Source of the DNA: Aricia agestis
Lineage: Eukaryota; Arthropoda; Insecta; Lepidoptera; Lycaenidae
Direction: 5' to 3'
NCBI RefSeq assembly: GCF_905147365.1
Contig: NC_056420.1
Location: 10,984,001 to 11,048,000 of the forward strand
Length of the DNA: 64,000 nt
A program made the position numbers and the translations under genes. The notes below the pieces were generated by a model. The model was not told the DNA's origin. It did not search any database and saw nothing but the letters and a program-made list of their open reading frames with translations. Of this stretch, positions 11,853 through 22,098 are shown piece after piece (the stretch's first letter is position 1; each line of letters begins with the position of its first letter).

Positions 11853-13892
11853 TCATGACACCGGCACGTGGTGCTTGTACAGCTGCTCCTGCCGCTCGCA
11901 CAGCGACGTCATCTTCTTGTAGGACTCGGAGGTTTCACGAAAAAGCAGCTTCGCGTCATCGCGCGGGCGCGCATGGGCCGCGTCCAGCCGGCCCGGCGAT
12001 ATCACCGGCGGCGACGACGCCGACAGCGGCGACAGCGACTCCCGCGCTGACTGCGCCCCCGCCGCCGCCCCGTACAACCCCCCCGGCTGCACCCCGTTGC
12101 TCATCAGAAACGGCGGGAAGAACCCCCGGTCCCCGAACGGCGGGAAGAACCCGGCCTGCAGCGCGCCGATGTTCCGACTGTAGAACTTCATCGTCTCGGC
12201 GACGTAGCTCGGGATTCTGGTCGGGTCCTCGCCCCCGTATCGAAAGTTCTCCAGTGTCGTGGCGAGCCCCTTTATCCCCGCGTACAGCTTGTTCAGCATC
12301 TCCGGGTTCACGTCCACGTTCGGCCGATCCACCTCCGGCGAGCCCGAGGTCATGAGCTTGTGGAGGTCGCGGTCGGATCTGTGCCGGTCCCGACTCCGTC
12401 GCGACGGAAACGCCGCGTCGCTCCCGTCGCCCGGGAGCTGGGGCTTGAGGTGCTCGTTTCTGAAGTGCACGCGCAAGGTGAAGTGATTCTGGAAGACTCT
12501 CCCGCAGGCGGTACATCGGTCGGGGTTCTCGTCGTCAATGGGAATTTCGAGGTCGTTGGAATCGGGCCGATCGTCCGTCCTATCGCTGCGGGGCGAGCCG
12601 ACCCGCGCCAGGCGCTCCTCCATCGCGTGCAGATCGCTGCCGCTATCGCTGGGAGTGTACAGATCCGATCGTAGTCTAAGGCCCTCGCGGACAACGCTGG
12701 GGGCGCTCGACTCGTCGTCGGATTCACTTTCGACTTTTACCTTCGCTATCTTTTCCGAGTCCACAGGCGTTTCGCTGCCGTTTCGAAAGGGCTCCCACTC
12801 CGCCTTCGGCTTCTTGAGAGACAGGGGCTCCTCGTCCACGCGACTGGAGCTGGGGGTCGACAAATTACTGAATAAATCACCGTTACACTCCTCGTCCGAG
12901 CCACTGTACTCGTTGTTCTGCGAGCATCTTATCGGATTTCCGCTCTTCCGTTTACGCTTATTGGGCACCGACGACTTGTCGTCGACGCTGGTAGTACTAA
13001 AAAGGTTCTTGTCACTGGAGGTCGACTCCGTCGACTGTTTATTTTTTTTCACTGTCAAATCTTCCGGCTCGTCGTTAAAACTGAGCCGCTCCATCGCGGG
13101 GGTCCCGGCTCGCTCGTCCGGCTCCCGCCTGTGCTCCTCATCCGACACCACGTCGTTGTAATCACTGCAATTGATAGAATCTTCGTCCTTGTAGCTGGCC
13201 GGCTTGGCGAGGTCCAGCGCGCCGGGCTCAGAGCCGGCGTCCGGCGACGGCATCTTCCGGTACATTTTCTCTATTTCACTAAAGTTCCGTAGGTCGTCCA
13301 GCGGCACCCGCGGGGGCAGGTGCGGCGGGCCGGCGGGGTTGGCCAGCGCCGGCGGCAGGCGGGCGGCCAGCTCCGGCGGGATGAGCGAGGGCGGCGGCAG
13401 CGGCAGCCGCGCCAGCGCCGGCAGGATCGGGAACGGCTGCGAGGACCGCCCGTCGTGCGCGGAGATCTTGCGGCGCACGTGCGGCGAGTGCAGCTTGGGG
13501 TTGGGGTTGGCGCTGTGGCGGTTCCGCGACCGCCGCGAGCTGAACATCATGGTGCACCCCTCCACCGTGCACTTGTGCATCTCGCGCAGGTGGACCGCCG
13601 AGAAGTGAATCTTCAGCGCGCCCTTGTCGCAGAAAGTCTTCAAGCAGACGTTGCACTGTACTCTCTTCTTGCCGGTGGCGGGATTGACGAACTGGACCCC
13701 GAGGCCGAGCGGCCAGGGCGCGGGCGGCTCGCGGCGCTCCGGGAACTCGGGGGACCGGCGCTCCTCCTCGTCCTCGCGGCCGCTGAAGCTGGCACCGAGT
13801 TTTCTGAAGTCGAACTGGGGTTGTGAAACGCGCGGCATCATAAAGTAGTCCATTCCGGTGGGGCCGGGCCCGGCACCGAACTTGCCGTCCAT
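11853..13892 (-). CDS. disco: Disconnected-like C2H2 zinc-finger transcription regulator
   Basis: This encodes a nuclear DNA-binding protein of the disconnected/basonuclin family. In flies disco acts in head and appendage patterning, neural connectivity and circadian neurons. From the first in-frame ATG (13892, context AACATGG) the protein is 679 residues. The frame stays open upstream to about 14096, but only from a GTG and through low-complexity Pro/Ala, so I start at the ATG. Finger 1 is C80-C83-H96-H101 (core CLKTFCDKGALKIHFSAVH) and finger 2 is C108-C113-H126-H135 with the family's SSRRSRNRHS. A Pro-rich stretch follows. PEDLT at 276-280 resembles a CtBP-binding motif, and KRKRK at 312-316 a nuclear signal. 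Finger 3 is C460-C463-H476-H481. The expected fourth finger keeps AAFPSRRSRDRH and both His but has no Cys: Ser491 stands where a Cys would be. The coding region is one GC-rich exon in AT-rich surroundings. A disco-related paralogue is the main alternative. Confidence 0.95.
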   Translation of the reverse strand: MDGKFGAGPGPTGMDYFMMPRVSQPQFDFRKLGASFSGREDEEERRSPEFPERREPPAPWPLGLGVQFVNPATGKKRVQCNVCLKTFCDKGALKIHFSAVHLREMHKCTVEGCTMMFSSRRSRNRHSANPNPKLHSPHVRRKISAHDGRSSQPFPILPALARLPLPPPSLIPPELAARLPPALANPAGPPHLPPRVPLDDLRNFSEIEKMYRKMPSPDAGSEPGALDLAKPASYKDEDSINCSDYNDVVSDEEHRREPDERAGTPAMERLSFNDEPEDLTVKKNKQSTESTSSDKNLFSTTSVDDKSSVPNKRKRKSGNPIRCSQNNEYSGSDEECNGDLFSNLSTPSSSRVDEEPLSLKKPKAEWEPFRNGSETPVDSEKIAKVKVESESDDESSAPSVVREGLRLRSDLYTPSDSGSDLHAMEERLARVGSPRSDRTDDRPDSNDLEIPIDDENPDRCTACGRVFQNHFTLRVHFRNEHLKPQLPGDGSDAAFPSRRSRDRHRSDRDLHKLMTSGSPEVDRPNVDVNPEMLNKLYAGIKGLATTLENFRYGGEDPTRIPSYVAETMKFYSRNIGALQAGFFPPFGDRGFFPPFLMSNGVQPGGLYGAAAGAQSARESLSPLSASSPPVISPGRLDAAHARPRDDAKLLFRETSESYKKMTSLCERQEQLYKHHVPVS

Positions 13893-14160
13893 GTTACAGC
13901 GCGAGGCGGGCGGCGCACGTCGCGGCCGCGCTGCGACTGAGGACGCGCGACACAGGTGACCGGGCGACGCGGCGCGGGGCGACAGCGGCGCGGGGCAGGG
14001 CGGGGGCGGCGGCGGGTGCGGGGCGCGGGCGGTGGGTGGAGCGAGCGCTGGGCGGGGCGGATCGATGCGCGGTGGGGAGTTGGGGACACGCGACACGAGG
14101 ACCGAGCGACCGGCCGCTGAGCAGCATCACCGACCACCGACTACCGACACACATTTACCT
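13893..14160 (-). promoter_or_regulatory. GC-rich leader and probable promoter area of disco
   Basis: The GC-rich island continues about 260 bases upstream of the disco ATG and stops sharply near 14160, where AT-rich DNA resumes. This fits a 5' untranslated region and CpG-rich promoter. No TATA box is obvious. An AG|GTAAAT donor-like site lies near 14155 on the minus strand, so an upstream non-coding exon cannot be excluded. Confidence 0.45.
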
Positions 14161-15026
14161 CCACATCTGCGGTAATCATGAGCAAGCTTATGAGTTATGA
14201 CAAACCAAGTACACGTTTAGTTAGATGTCGATAGAACTGTCCCTATTCTCTGTTTCTACAAGCCACTGAAATGCCACAATACAATCGAGCATCACTAACT
14301 TAGTGCTCTAATACGTTACGTAACGTGATCCGCACTGTGCACGCTCGCGATACGCTTCACATTCCACGCTAATTGCCGAGCAGAAATAGATCAGACTCTG
14401 CGAACAAAAACTGAGACGAAATGTCCGCCACTTCGTATTCTCGATAGATTAAGTTCAGTCACGAACATGCAGCTAAGATCAAAGAGTTTAGAACTAAAGG
14501 TAGTCCACTAGTCATATTACTTTATGGAGAATGAATTTATGTGTATGTCAATAGTAATACTAATATTATCTCGTGGAAATAATAATAATATGATAAATAC
14601 AATATATAATACTATTACTTAAGTAGACGTACACGCTTTCTGAAATGTTAACCTATGTACATAATATAGGTATTATTATAAATGTCACAATAAGGTATCA
14701 CTTTATAATGAACTATACTTAATATAAAACAATCGTTGGACGTTGTTATAATATTCCTAGACATAGACTATTCTAGGCTTCACCTAAATCTGTTTTAGTC
14801 CGAAAGTTCTATAGACTCAGAAGTCAGAAGGAAGCTATTTATAAAGACGTACACCTTTTAATTTGTTTGAAATCTAGCCGAAGTTTATTTATCGATACCA
14901 AGAAATGAAACTTCTTGAAAAAGTAAAGCGCTCTCGGAACTACGTTAAACAAAGTGAATCATTAACTGACTAGTATTTTTAACGAATTTTGTGGAATATA
15001 AAGACATGGCACTTGTGCCTATTCTA
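14161..15026. other. 5' flank of disco, no element recognised
   Basis: No repeat family or exon could be supported. It is one of the longer repeat-free stretches in the window, so it is a place to look for conserved non-coding regulatory DNA. Confidence 0.4.
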
Positions 15027-15283
15027 CAGTGTCTAACAAACATAAGTGATAATACTTTAAGGTGTGTACGTGTCCTTATAGAGAGTTCACTGTGAAAGTA
15101 GCAACGCTGAAAGACGAATTTTTTTTTTCACTTTTGTATAGGCAAGGGTCCGAGCGTCACGAGTTTCCCGTACAAAAGTGAAAAAAAAATTTGGTCTTTC
15201 AGCGCTGCTACTTTCACAGTGAACTCTCTACAAGGAACACGTACACACCCTAAAGTATTATCACTTATTTTTGTTACACCCTG
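15027..15283. mobile_element. Mariner-type MITE with about 110-bp inverted arms
   Basis: The ends are CAGTGTCTAACAAACATAAG and the near reverse complement, finishing TTGTTACACCCTG. TA flanks both ends (15025-15026 and 15284-15285). The arms continue through GGTGTGTACGTGT, AGAGTTCACTGTGAAAGTAG and a T-run next to CACTTTTGTA, so almost the whole 257 bp can fold into one hairpin. A decayed relative lies at 29905-30165. Confidence 0.8.
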
Positions 15284-15343
15284 TATAGACTGTTGTAAAT
15301 CCTATGGTATTTGCTTGTTTGAAAATTTAATAAAAAACTGTAC

Positions 15344-15697
15344 TAACGTACTGTAACTTAACGCCTCCGTGGTCCAGTGATTAAGAGCGTGGCTCTTGAA
15401 TCGGATGTCGTGGGTTCGATTCCCGCGTTGGAAACATGTTATTTCCAAGTTTGGTTAGGTCAATGCAGGCTGATCACTTGATTGTCTGACAAGTAAGATG
15501 ATCCATGCGCCGGATAAAAGTCGGTCCTGCGCCTGATCTCTGGTCAGTCGTGTCAGTCTTCCGTCCCACTGGGTTATGAGAGTAAAAGGAATATAGAGAG
15601 TGCTCTTGTGTTCTGCGCACACACTTGGGCACGATAAAATTACTCCTGCGTAACTGGCCTGTTTTCAATGAAACTGGTGTGGGAGTTATTAATTAAT
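15344..15697 (+). mobile_element. tRNA-derived SINE family A, copy 1
   Basis: The head GCCTCCGTGGTCCAGTGATT has an A-box-like segment, and GGGTTCGATTCCC is a perfect B box of a polymerase III promoter. The body (CAAGTTTGGTTAGG, then GCTGATCACTTGATTGTCTG) and the (ATTA)n tail match copies at 20352 and 50002. A 13-bp direct repeat TAAAAAACTGTAC flanks it (15331-15343 and 15698-15710). The conserved head starts about 19 bases inside the left repeat, so this copy carries extra 5' sequence. Confidence 0.8.
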
Positions 15698-15710
15698 TAA
15701 AAAACTGTAC

Positions 15711-16778
15711 CTACCTCTATTATACTCATGTTTCAGAGCAACCATGATTTTTTTTTTTTTTGGAAAATAGATAGTTAAAGAGTAAATATAATAAAAACAA
15801 CATATCTGTTGCTTTTATTCCTTTATTTATTCCTTATTCCTTTTTTTCTTTATTCCTATAATCGTCATTATTAGAAGCTCTATCACATTTTTACGCCTTC
15901 ATGTAACTAGGACTCTCTAGATTATTTTAAGCCCTGCGTATAATAACTATAATTACTTATTATTAATGTATTTTGTTTTACTTTAAAAATTATTTTCATT
16001 AACTTATCCTTGCAGATAATTTATTCTACTGCTAACAGTCACCACAGCTCTCGGACAAAGAAACATGACGTTATATTCCCATTTTACGAGAATCATAATC
16101 GTACACAAATTCTTTTAATTTTAAAAATAATTATGCACACAATTATTGTTATTTATTACTGCATTACTATAAATAGCTAGCGTAAATTATAATGGTACAT
16201 AATTATTCGTTAAAATGTTACATTATAACGTCAACAAACGATGTCGCGGTACTCCTGGCGCCATCTATGTTACACTTGGAGAACTATATACGTATGGTGT
16301 AAAAGGAAAATTTCTGAAACGTAACTAATTGTTATTACAAAATAACAAACTAATTTTGTTGTTGTTGATTATAAATTGTATTTAAAAATTGTTAAAAATA
16401 TTATTGTAATTTTCAAAGAACCTATTTTATGATACTTTCAATTAGTTCATGGTAGTGGTAGGGCGTAGGCATCATGTAGACTTTCAGAGAATATTTGCAA
16501 AAATTTATTCTAAATAAAAAAAAAATTGAGTTTGAGTTCAACTTTTGTATACTTAAGTAAATTTCTTTGCTCTACAACTAAGAACTATCATAGATAAAAT
16601 ATACACGTATGTCTACGTGGTCTAGACTCTAGAATATACATGTACAATATACAATATGTAACTATGTCTAGTCTCTGGTACTATTTTACACTTGAAAATT
16701 CTTACAAAATCCTTTGCATGAAGACTAGAGAAATCACTTTATTTTCGTTGCTTCATAGTTTAGTCATCTATCCATATA
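15711..16778. other. Non-coding AT-rich stretch
   Basis: No gene or named repeat was recognised. GTACTCCTGGCGCCATCTAT near 16251 stands out only as a GC-richer island. Confidence 0.35.
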
Positions 16779-17000
16779 ATCTATATAAATAAAAATTATT
16801 TTTTTATTTTGTTACTCTCGCTAAAACTCGAGAACGGCTGAACCAATTTAGCAAATTTTTGTCTTGAAATATTTGTGCAAGTCTAGGAAAGGTTTATATT
16901 ATGAGGGAATTGATATACCGTATAGTTCAACGAGTCATCAAGTAGTTTAAAACCGTTTTTTTAAAACTTGTTACAAAAAGCCGATTTTATTTTTGTGGTA
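16779..17000 (+). mobile_element. Probable Helitron 5' end
   Basis: TCTATATAAATAAAAATT after an A, followed by CTCGAGAACGGCTGAACCAATTT, has the look of a lepidopteran Helitron start. No CTAG end was located, so the right boundary is arbitrary and the call is tentative. Confidence 0.35.
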
Positions 17001-17460
17001 AGTATACGAACTTTACAAAGTTCAGAGCCACATGAAAGGAAATGTTAAAGGAAACGTTTAAGAAATCATAAAAGTGTAAAGGAAATGTATCAACCACAGT
17101 TTGATCAACAACGATGCGGTGTACCGTGTAGTATGCTACCCAAAAATAGGAGAAGACTTAAATGTTAATATTATTGTTTCCTCTTAAACTTTACGAAATT
17201 ATTTAGTTAGAACTATAAAAAGTAACTTTAAATTACGAGACCTTCAATTACTTATCAATTATCATAAACTCTACTTATTTAGGATATTATATAAAGAAAG
17301 AAACTGGCTCACTTCGCGCTTAACGCGAAGTCGGCCTCGTAAATAATGAAGATCATATTATTTAAGTGAAAACTTCTTTAGCGGCGTTGAGCACTTTTTT
17401 GGGATGGGTAAAAACTGTGAAACTCGCGTCAGATTCTCGTGCTGATCGAAAAACCGTAAT

Positions 17461-17600
17461 GGCGGCTCTCGACAATAGGCGAACGCGTTGGCCAACGCGT
17501 CTGCAGACGCGTTGGCCCAATGTGTAGAACGGGCATTCGCGCGTTGGCCGTAGGTATTTAGACGTTGGCCGACGCGTCTGCGAGCTTGCCGCGCGGGTCG
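17461..17600. repeat. GC-rich repeat rich in ACGCGTTGGC palindromes, copy 1
   Basis: The sequence starts GGCGGCTCTCGAC, then carries GCGAACGCGTTGGCCAACGC and TCTGCAGACGCGTTGGC. The words ACGCGT, CTGCAG and TTGGCCAA make it a set of nested palindromes. The same block occurs inverted at 18917-18960, and about 50-60 bases match between the two copies. The intervening 1.3 kb may or may not belong to one element. Confidence 0.55.
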
Positions 17601-17793
17601 GAAATGTCGGCAAAAGATCAAAGGACATTTGTCGCAAGCTTCGCGCTCCATCCACACATAGGCCGCGCGATCAGTTCGCCCGGAGCGGCGATGAAGAGTG
17701 CACGTTTCCTTCTTGTGGCGAATTAACATCTAACTTGACGAAATGGCGAACAATATGAGTATCGAGAAAACATTTAAATTTATTGGGCCCTAT

Positions 17794-18197
17794 GGGTCTA
17801 TACAGACGGACCGCATTTCAACTGCAATCCAACCGCAAATTGCAGTTGAAGTGCAGTTTGAATGCAGTTGACACGACTGCAATAGAACTGCAAACCGAAC
17901 GCGCAGTCGGATTGCAGTTGACTGCAGTCGTGTGAACTTCATACCGACTGCATCCAAACTGCACTATCCCACCCACCCGCACGCTCCGCTCTCCCGCGCA
18001 TGGAATCAGTAGCAGTGCAGTTTGGATGCAGTCGGTATGCGGTTCACACGACTGCACGCCAACTGCAACTGAACTGCAATCCGACTGCGCATTTGGCTTG
18101 CAGTTCTACTGCAGTCATGTCAACTGCATTCAAACTGCACTTGAACTGCAATTTGCGGTTGGATTGCAGTTGAAATGCGGTCCGTCTGTATAGACCC
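17794..18197. mobile_element. 404-bp foldback MITE with TAT target duplication
   Basis: The ends GGGTCTATACAGACGGACCG and the exact reverse complement lie at 17794 and 18197, each flanked by TAT (17791-17793 and 18198-18200). Arms of about 170-190 bp pair almost throughout, leaving a GC-rich loop of roughly 40 bp near 17967-18008. CTGCA recurs through both arms at short intervals. A 3-bp target duplication with a GGG-start TIR fits PIF/Harbinger-type movement; this is inferred from structure. Confidence 0.85.
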
Positions 18198-18288
18198 TAT
18201 CAGAGTAAAAACTGCCTGTGGAACCTAAAATCATATCAAAAGTTGCAAAAAAATGAGGTTATTGGACATTCTATTTTCCTCACGATGT

Positions 18289-18530
18289 TTTTAGGGTTCC
18301 GTACCCAACGGGTAAAAACGGGACCCTATTACTAAGACTTCAACGTCTGTCTGCATTTCTGTCTGTCCGTCTGTCTGTCTGTCCATCTGTCTGTCCGTCT
18401 GTCTGTCTCCAGGCTGTATCTCAAGAACCGCTATACTTAGCTACATTTCTGAAATTTTCACAGATTATGTACCTATATCTGTTGTCGCTATAACAACAAA
18501 ATATACTAAAAACAAAATAAATTAAATATT
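18289..18530 (+). mobile_element. Element with TTTTAGGGTTCCGTACC end
   Basis: It begins TTTTAGGGTTCCGTACCCAA, with the self-complementary pair GGGTTCCGT and ACGGGACCC, then a (GTCT/GTCC)n tract and CTGTATCTCAAGAACCG. The end is shared with the larger twin elements at 37526 and 52409. The right boundary is lost in AT-rich microsatellite DNA at about 18510-18660. Confidence 0.55.
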
Positions 18531-18829
18531 TAATAAATACTTATATATTATTAATTATTAATCATGATAATTATAATAAGTAATAAGTAATAATTTTTAT
18601 ATATAATAAATAATAAGTAATAAAAAAAATAAATTATTTTAATATTATAAAATATGTAAAAGTGAGTTTATTTCTTTGTTTGTTACGTTTTCTCGCCTTT
18701 TACTTATTTATTTCGAGAATACCCTTTAAAAACTTTTTCTTGTCCACATTTACAAAGTAATTATAAGCTGTGAATAAATATACAGCTGCAGCTGTTAGCG
18801 ACTCAACATCCATTTTGAATCCGTCCGCA

Positions 18830-18960
18830 CATTGGCGCGATCCAAAGCATACTGAACGACCTTCCTATGTGTGGATTACTCACAAACGCCGTTGCAAGCG
18901 CACTGCCAACGCGTCTGCAGACGCGTTGGCCAACGCGTTCGCCTATGTCGAGAGCCGCCA
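18830..18960. repeat. GC-rich ACGCGTTGGC repeat, copy 2 (inverted)
   Basis: This is the reverse complement of 17461-17515, ending GTCGAGAGCCGCC. Both copies translate the same ANASADALANAFA-like frame by chance of the repeat. I treat it as non-coding repeat. Confidence 0.55.
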
Positions 18961-19056
18961 TAAGACGGTTGAGACGTAAGAGTGTTATAACATCGAAATC
19001 GAATAATCGAACAATCGATTGTTTTTTCGACTGTCGATATTTTTAATCGATTGTTA

Positions 19057-19310
19057 ATTCGGGTTTCGATTAATTAAGAAAATCGATTTTTTAAAAATCG
19101 ATTTTCATAAAAAATGGGTTAAAAATATTGTAAGGGTTTCGATTAATTAAAAAAATTGTTTTTTTTTTAAATCGATTATCATCAAAAATGGGTTAAAATT
19201 TAATCGATGTAAGGGTTTCGTAGTTTTTATTATTCGTAGGTTTCGATTAATTAAAAAAATCAATTTTTTTTTATCAATTTTCATAAAAAATGGGTTAAAA
19301 AAATAATGCA
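19057..19310. repeat. Three-unit tandem repeat rich in ATCGATT
   Basis: Units of about 75-95 bp start near 19061, 19135 and 19230. Each has GGTTTCGATTAATTAA, a poly-A/T palindrome of the AAATCGATTT type, and ends AAAAATGGGTTAAAA. The units have diverged from one another. Confidence 0.7.
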
Positions 19311-20351
19311 CAACGTTAATAATCAAGTTTTCACTTCTGCCGGCACTCCTGGAGTGCAACCCGTCTTTTTTTATTATATTTTTAATTATACTGTTACATG
19401 TGCCATTGGTCACAGATGTTTCTCGTTTGATTATAATTTATAACATACTATTACATTACATTATTATTTTATCAGTCTGTCTTTATCTAAGCTCCCGGCC
19501 GTTTGATATCCGAAAAATCGGAAATATCCTATCATCGCTACCAGTGATATACAGATTCGCTCTTTATACATATAAATGTTTGTCTGTGTAGCTGTTCGTC
19601 GTCCCTCGCACCTTATAACGCGATCGGGAACGGCATAGCCGCGGTAAACACTCTTCATGTGTGGTACAAGAGTTATAAAATGTTATGAGCGGTAGCGATT
19701 TCAAAAAATATCCTTTTCAATTATATTTTGATACTGCAGTAATCAATTTACATGTTTGTGTTTTAATTCATCAAGCCCCATACGGTCACCGGTGACCGAG
19801 TCACAATAGAAATTCTATTGTGTCTTGTTTTTCCACGATCGACGGGTTAAAACATGGTCACATGAGTAGTTTAGAGCTTGGCTCTTGATTTGAAAATTGA
19901 AAAAATATTTTAAGGCTAAAAAAGGCTAATCGTCCAATTATTAATCGTCTGATTGTCTGTCATGGTGAGTCAGTGCTGTGCATCTCTTTCCATTCGTGTC
20001 AGTCATCATGGCCCATAGGGTACCAATGGGCTTTCAGAGTTTTTTCAATCTAGTTTTTACGTTTAAAATATCCCGAAGTCCTGTTTCTCTCGAATTTATG
20101 AAACCAATCACGGGCATGATCACTAAAATCAAAATGGGAGCTGGGGAACTATTTATAAATGTTTTCCCGCTAACTCCCATCGCTCGCACCACACAGTCAC
20201 CCATATTATACTGTCTGTATCGCGGCGCGCAATATAAACACGCGCTCTTTTTGTCCTAAGTGATCCGCCTCTGGTCAACGTTGCTTTTTACCGACTTAAG
20301 AATATTACACACTTGTTCGCGGTCGGCTAAAATTTGTAATAGTCGAATGGG
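19311..20351. other. Non-coding stretch, unclassified
   Basis: A 93-codon open frame at 19978-20259 has no recognisable domain. No other feature is supported. Confidence 0.35.
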
Positions 20352-20710
20352 TATAATAATAATGATATTATTCCCACACTGATTTCAGTGACGGTGGCCG
20401 GTTTCATTGAAACCAGGCCAGTTACGCAGGAGTAATTTTATAGTGCCCAAGTGTGTGCGCAGTACACAAGAGCATTCTTTATTCCTTTACTCTCATAGTC
20501 ATAACTCATAACCCAGTGGCCAGTAGGACGGACAACCGACACGACTGGTGAGAGATGAGGAGCAGGACCGCCTTTTTACATGCCCATCCGACGCATGGAT
20601 CATCTTACTTGTCAGACAATCAGGTGATCAGCCTGCATTGTCCTAACCAAACTTTGAAATAACATGTGCGGGAATCCAACCCACGACCTAAGCCACTGGA
20701 CCACGGAGGC
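20352..20710 (-). mobile_element. tRNA-derived SINE family A, copy 2
   Basis: Reverse orientation. The head CCACGGAGGC (complement of GCCTCCGTGG) is at 20701-20710, the body matches 15363-15690, and an (ATT)n tail lies at about 20353-20370. The B-box area is shortened (GGGAATCCAACCCACGAC), so this copy is probably dead. Confidence 0.75.
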
Positions 20711-21699
20711 GTATAGTAGACTGTAAAACCTAGGCAGCGAAATAACGGGTAAATGCATAGAGCTTTACCTACATGTGCCTACATTAATTCTTCTGGTATG
20801 CAAACTTGTATGCGTGGTGACTTGTTACTTTGCCACGTCTTTATGCCAACATTTCATCTAACAATGAGATCAAAGAGAGGTGCAATAATCTAATAGGAAC
20901 ATTAGATGAAGTAATTCCTATTTTTTTTACAATTCCTTTTATTCTTGTAGGACACAAACTACCTACTAGAATTTAAAAAATTTTGACGTTGTACCTTTAG
21001 TTCTTATCTGAAACAGGTGATACCGTGTAAATAAGAGTGTTTTGACAGTACGAACATACTCGCGACCTTTGAAAACATGCAAAAAAACAAGTTTATAAAA
21101 CAATTAGCATTATTTAAATTTAAATAAAATTATAATAATTATGCCATAGTGTTCACGGTGTGCGCGCTAGACGTAGATTGAGATCAAATAATTAAAATAA
21201 TTACTGTATATTTGATGTTCTTGTTATTTTGTCCACTGCTTCAATTACAACTTTGCCACAACTTCTAGGAATATTGAATTGTTATTCCTACGATTATAAT
21301 ATGTAAGTATAATTTTGAAAGGCAAAGGTACTTGACTAATAGATAATAAACGCACAGAGCAAACTATGCTGTAGACGCCTACTAAGATCCTGAAAAAGAA
21401 ATGTTAAACAAGTTGGAGTCGAGAGTATTCAAGTTTGAATTAAAGCATTTTCAGGCGGGGATAAGCTACTTAAAAACGCGGGAAAATGAAACTTAAAAAG
21501 AAATAATCTAAGTGATCTCCTTACGAGATTAATCAGATTATCATATAACAGATAGTCCAAAAAAGTCAAGATTTTTTGATTAAAAAAATTGTTGTGCCTC
21601 ACTCGACATAGATAGGTATTGTATGTCGCGGACTTTTTTGTAGCCATCTATAGGATCTACAATTAATTAGAACATTTTATGGTTCTATCTTTTATAGTT
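20711..21699. other. Non-coding AT-rich stretch
   Basis: I see no gene or repeat that I can name. Confidence 0.35.
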
Positions 21700-21940
21700 T
21701 AGGCAGCGTACGCAAAATAAGTAACTTTTCTGGTCGATTTTTTACACCTTGTCTCCGAAAAACCCAAATATCTTACGGAAACCTATTTTTCCCTTAATAA
21801 AATTTAGCCTATGTTACTCGTGGATAATGTAGCTTTCGAATGGTGAAAGAATTTTAAAAATCGGTCCATTAGTTTTTGAGCCTATTCATTACAATTATAC
21901 AAACAAAGTTTTCCTCTTTATAATATTATATTAGTGTAGA
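21700..21940 (-). mobile_element. Helitron fragment with intact 5' terminus
   Basis: On the minus strand it starts A|TCTACACTAA followed by TATTATAAAGAGGAAAAC, then the TTTTTGAGCC (seen on +) and ATTCGAAAGCTACATTATCC blocks. The 3' CTAG end was not found, so the left boundary is uncertain. Confidence 0.5.
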
Positions 21941-21986
21941 TGAGTTTTTATAATTTTATAAGTTTCATCGAAGAAATTTATTTATA

Positions 21987-22098
21987 GGCAGATGACGAAT
22001 TTACGTCATTTGGTCGGATTATATCAATTCAATGTAAGTCGTGATCTGTTGGCTGGAAATTGGGATCGACATAACTCGACCAAAATAGTACTATAAGT
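21987..22098. mobile_element. TA-flanked MITE, copy 2 (right end lost)
   Basis: TA then GGCAGATGACG opens this copy, followed by ACGTCATTTGGTCGGATTAT and GACATAACTCGACCAAA as in the copies at 7488 and 26088. The expected right end (GCCATCTGCC) is missing. Confidence 0.6.

Noticed and set aside
11855..13826. Several long open frames overlapping disco on the plus strand and in other minus frames
   Set aside because: They are shadows of a GC-rich coding exon: Arg/Ala/Pro/Ser-rich translations without domains.
13893..14096. N-terminal extension of disco by 68 residues
   Set aside because: The frame is open, but its first codon is GTG and the residues are low-complexity Pro/Ala. The first ATG at 13892 has a good context. 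I treat this part as untranslated leader.
15363..15430. tRNA gene
   Set aside because: The B box is perfect, but the head is followed by a SINE body and tail, occurs in three copies, and has no consistent acceptor stem. The same holds for 20710, 24917, 33260, 50009 and 51389.
19057..19310. CRISPR-like array
   Set aside because: The repeats are long, diverged and AT-rich without unique spacers of even size; it is a eukaryotic tandem repeat.
19978..20259. 93-codon protein
   Set aside because: No recognisable domain; not supported by splice signals.
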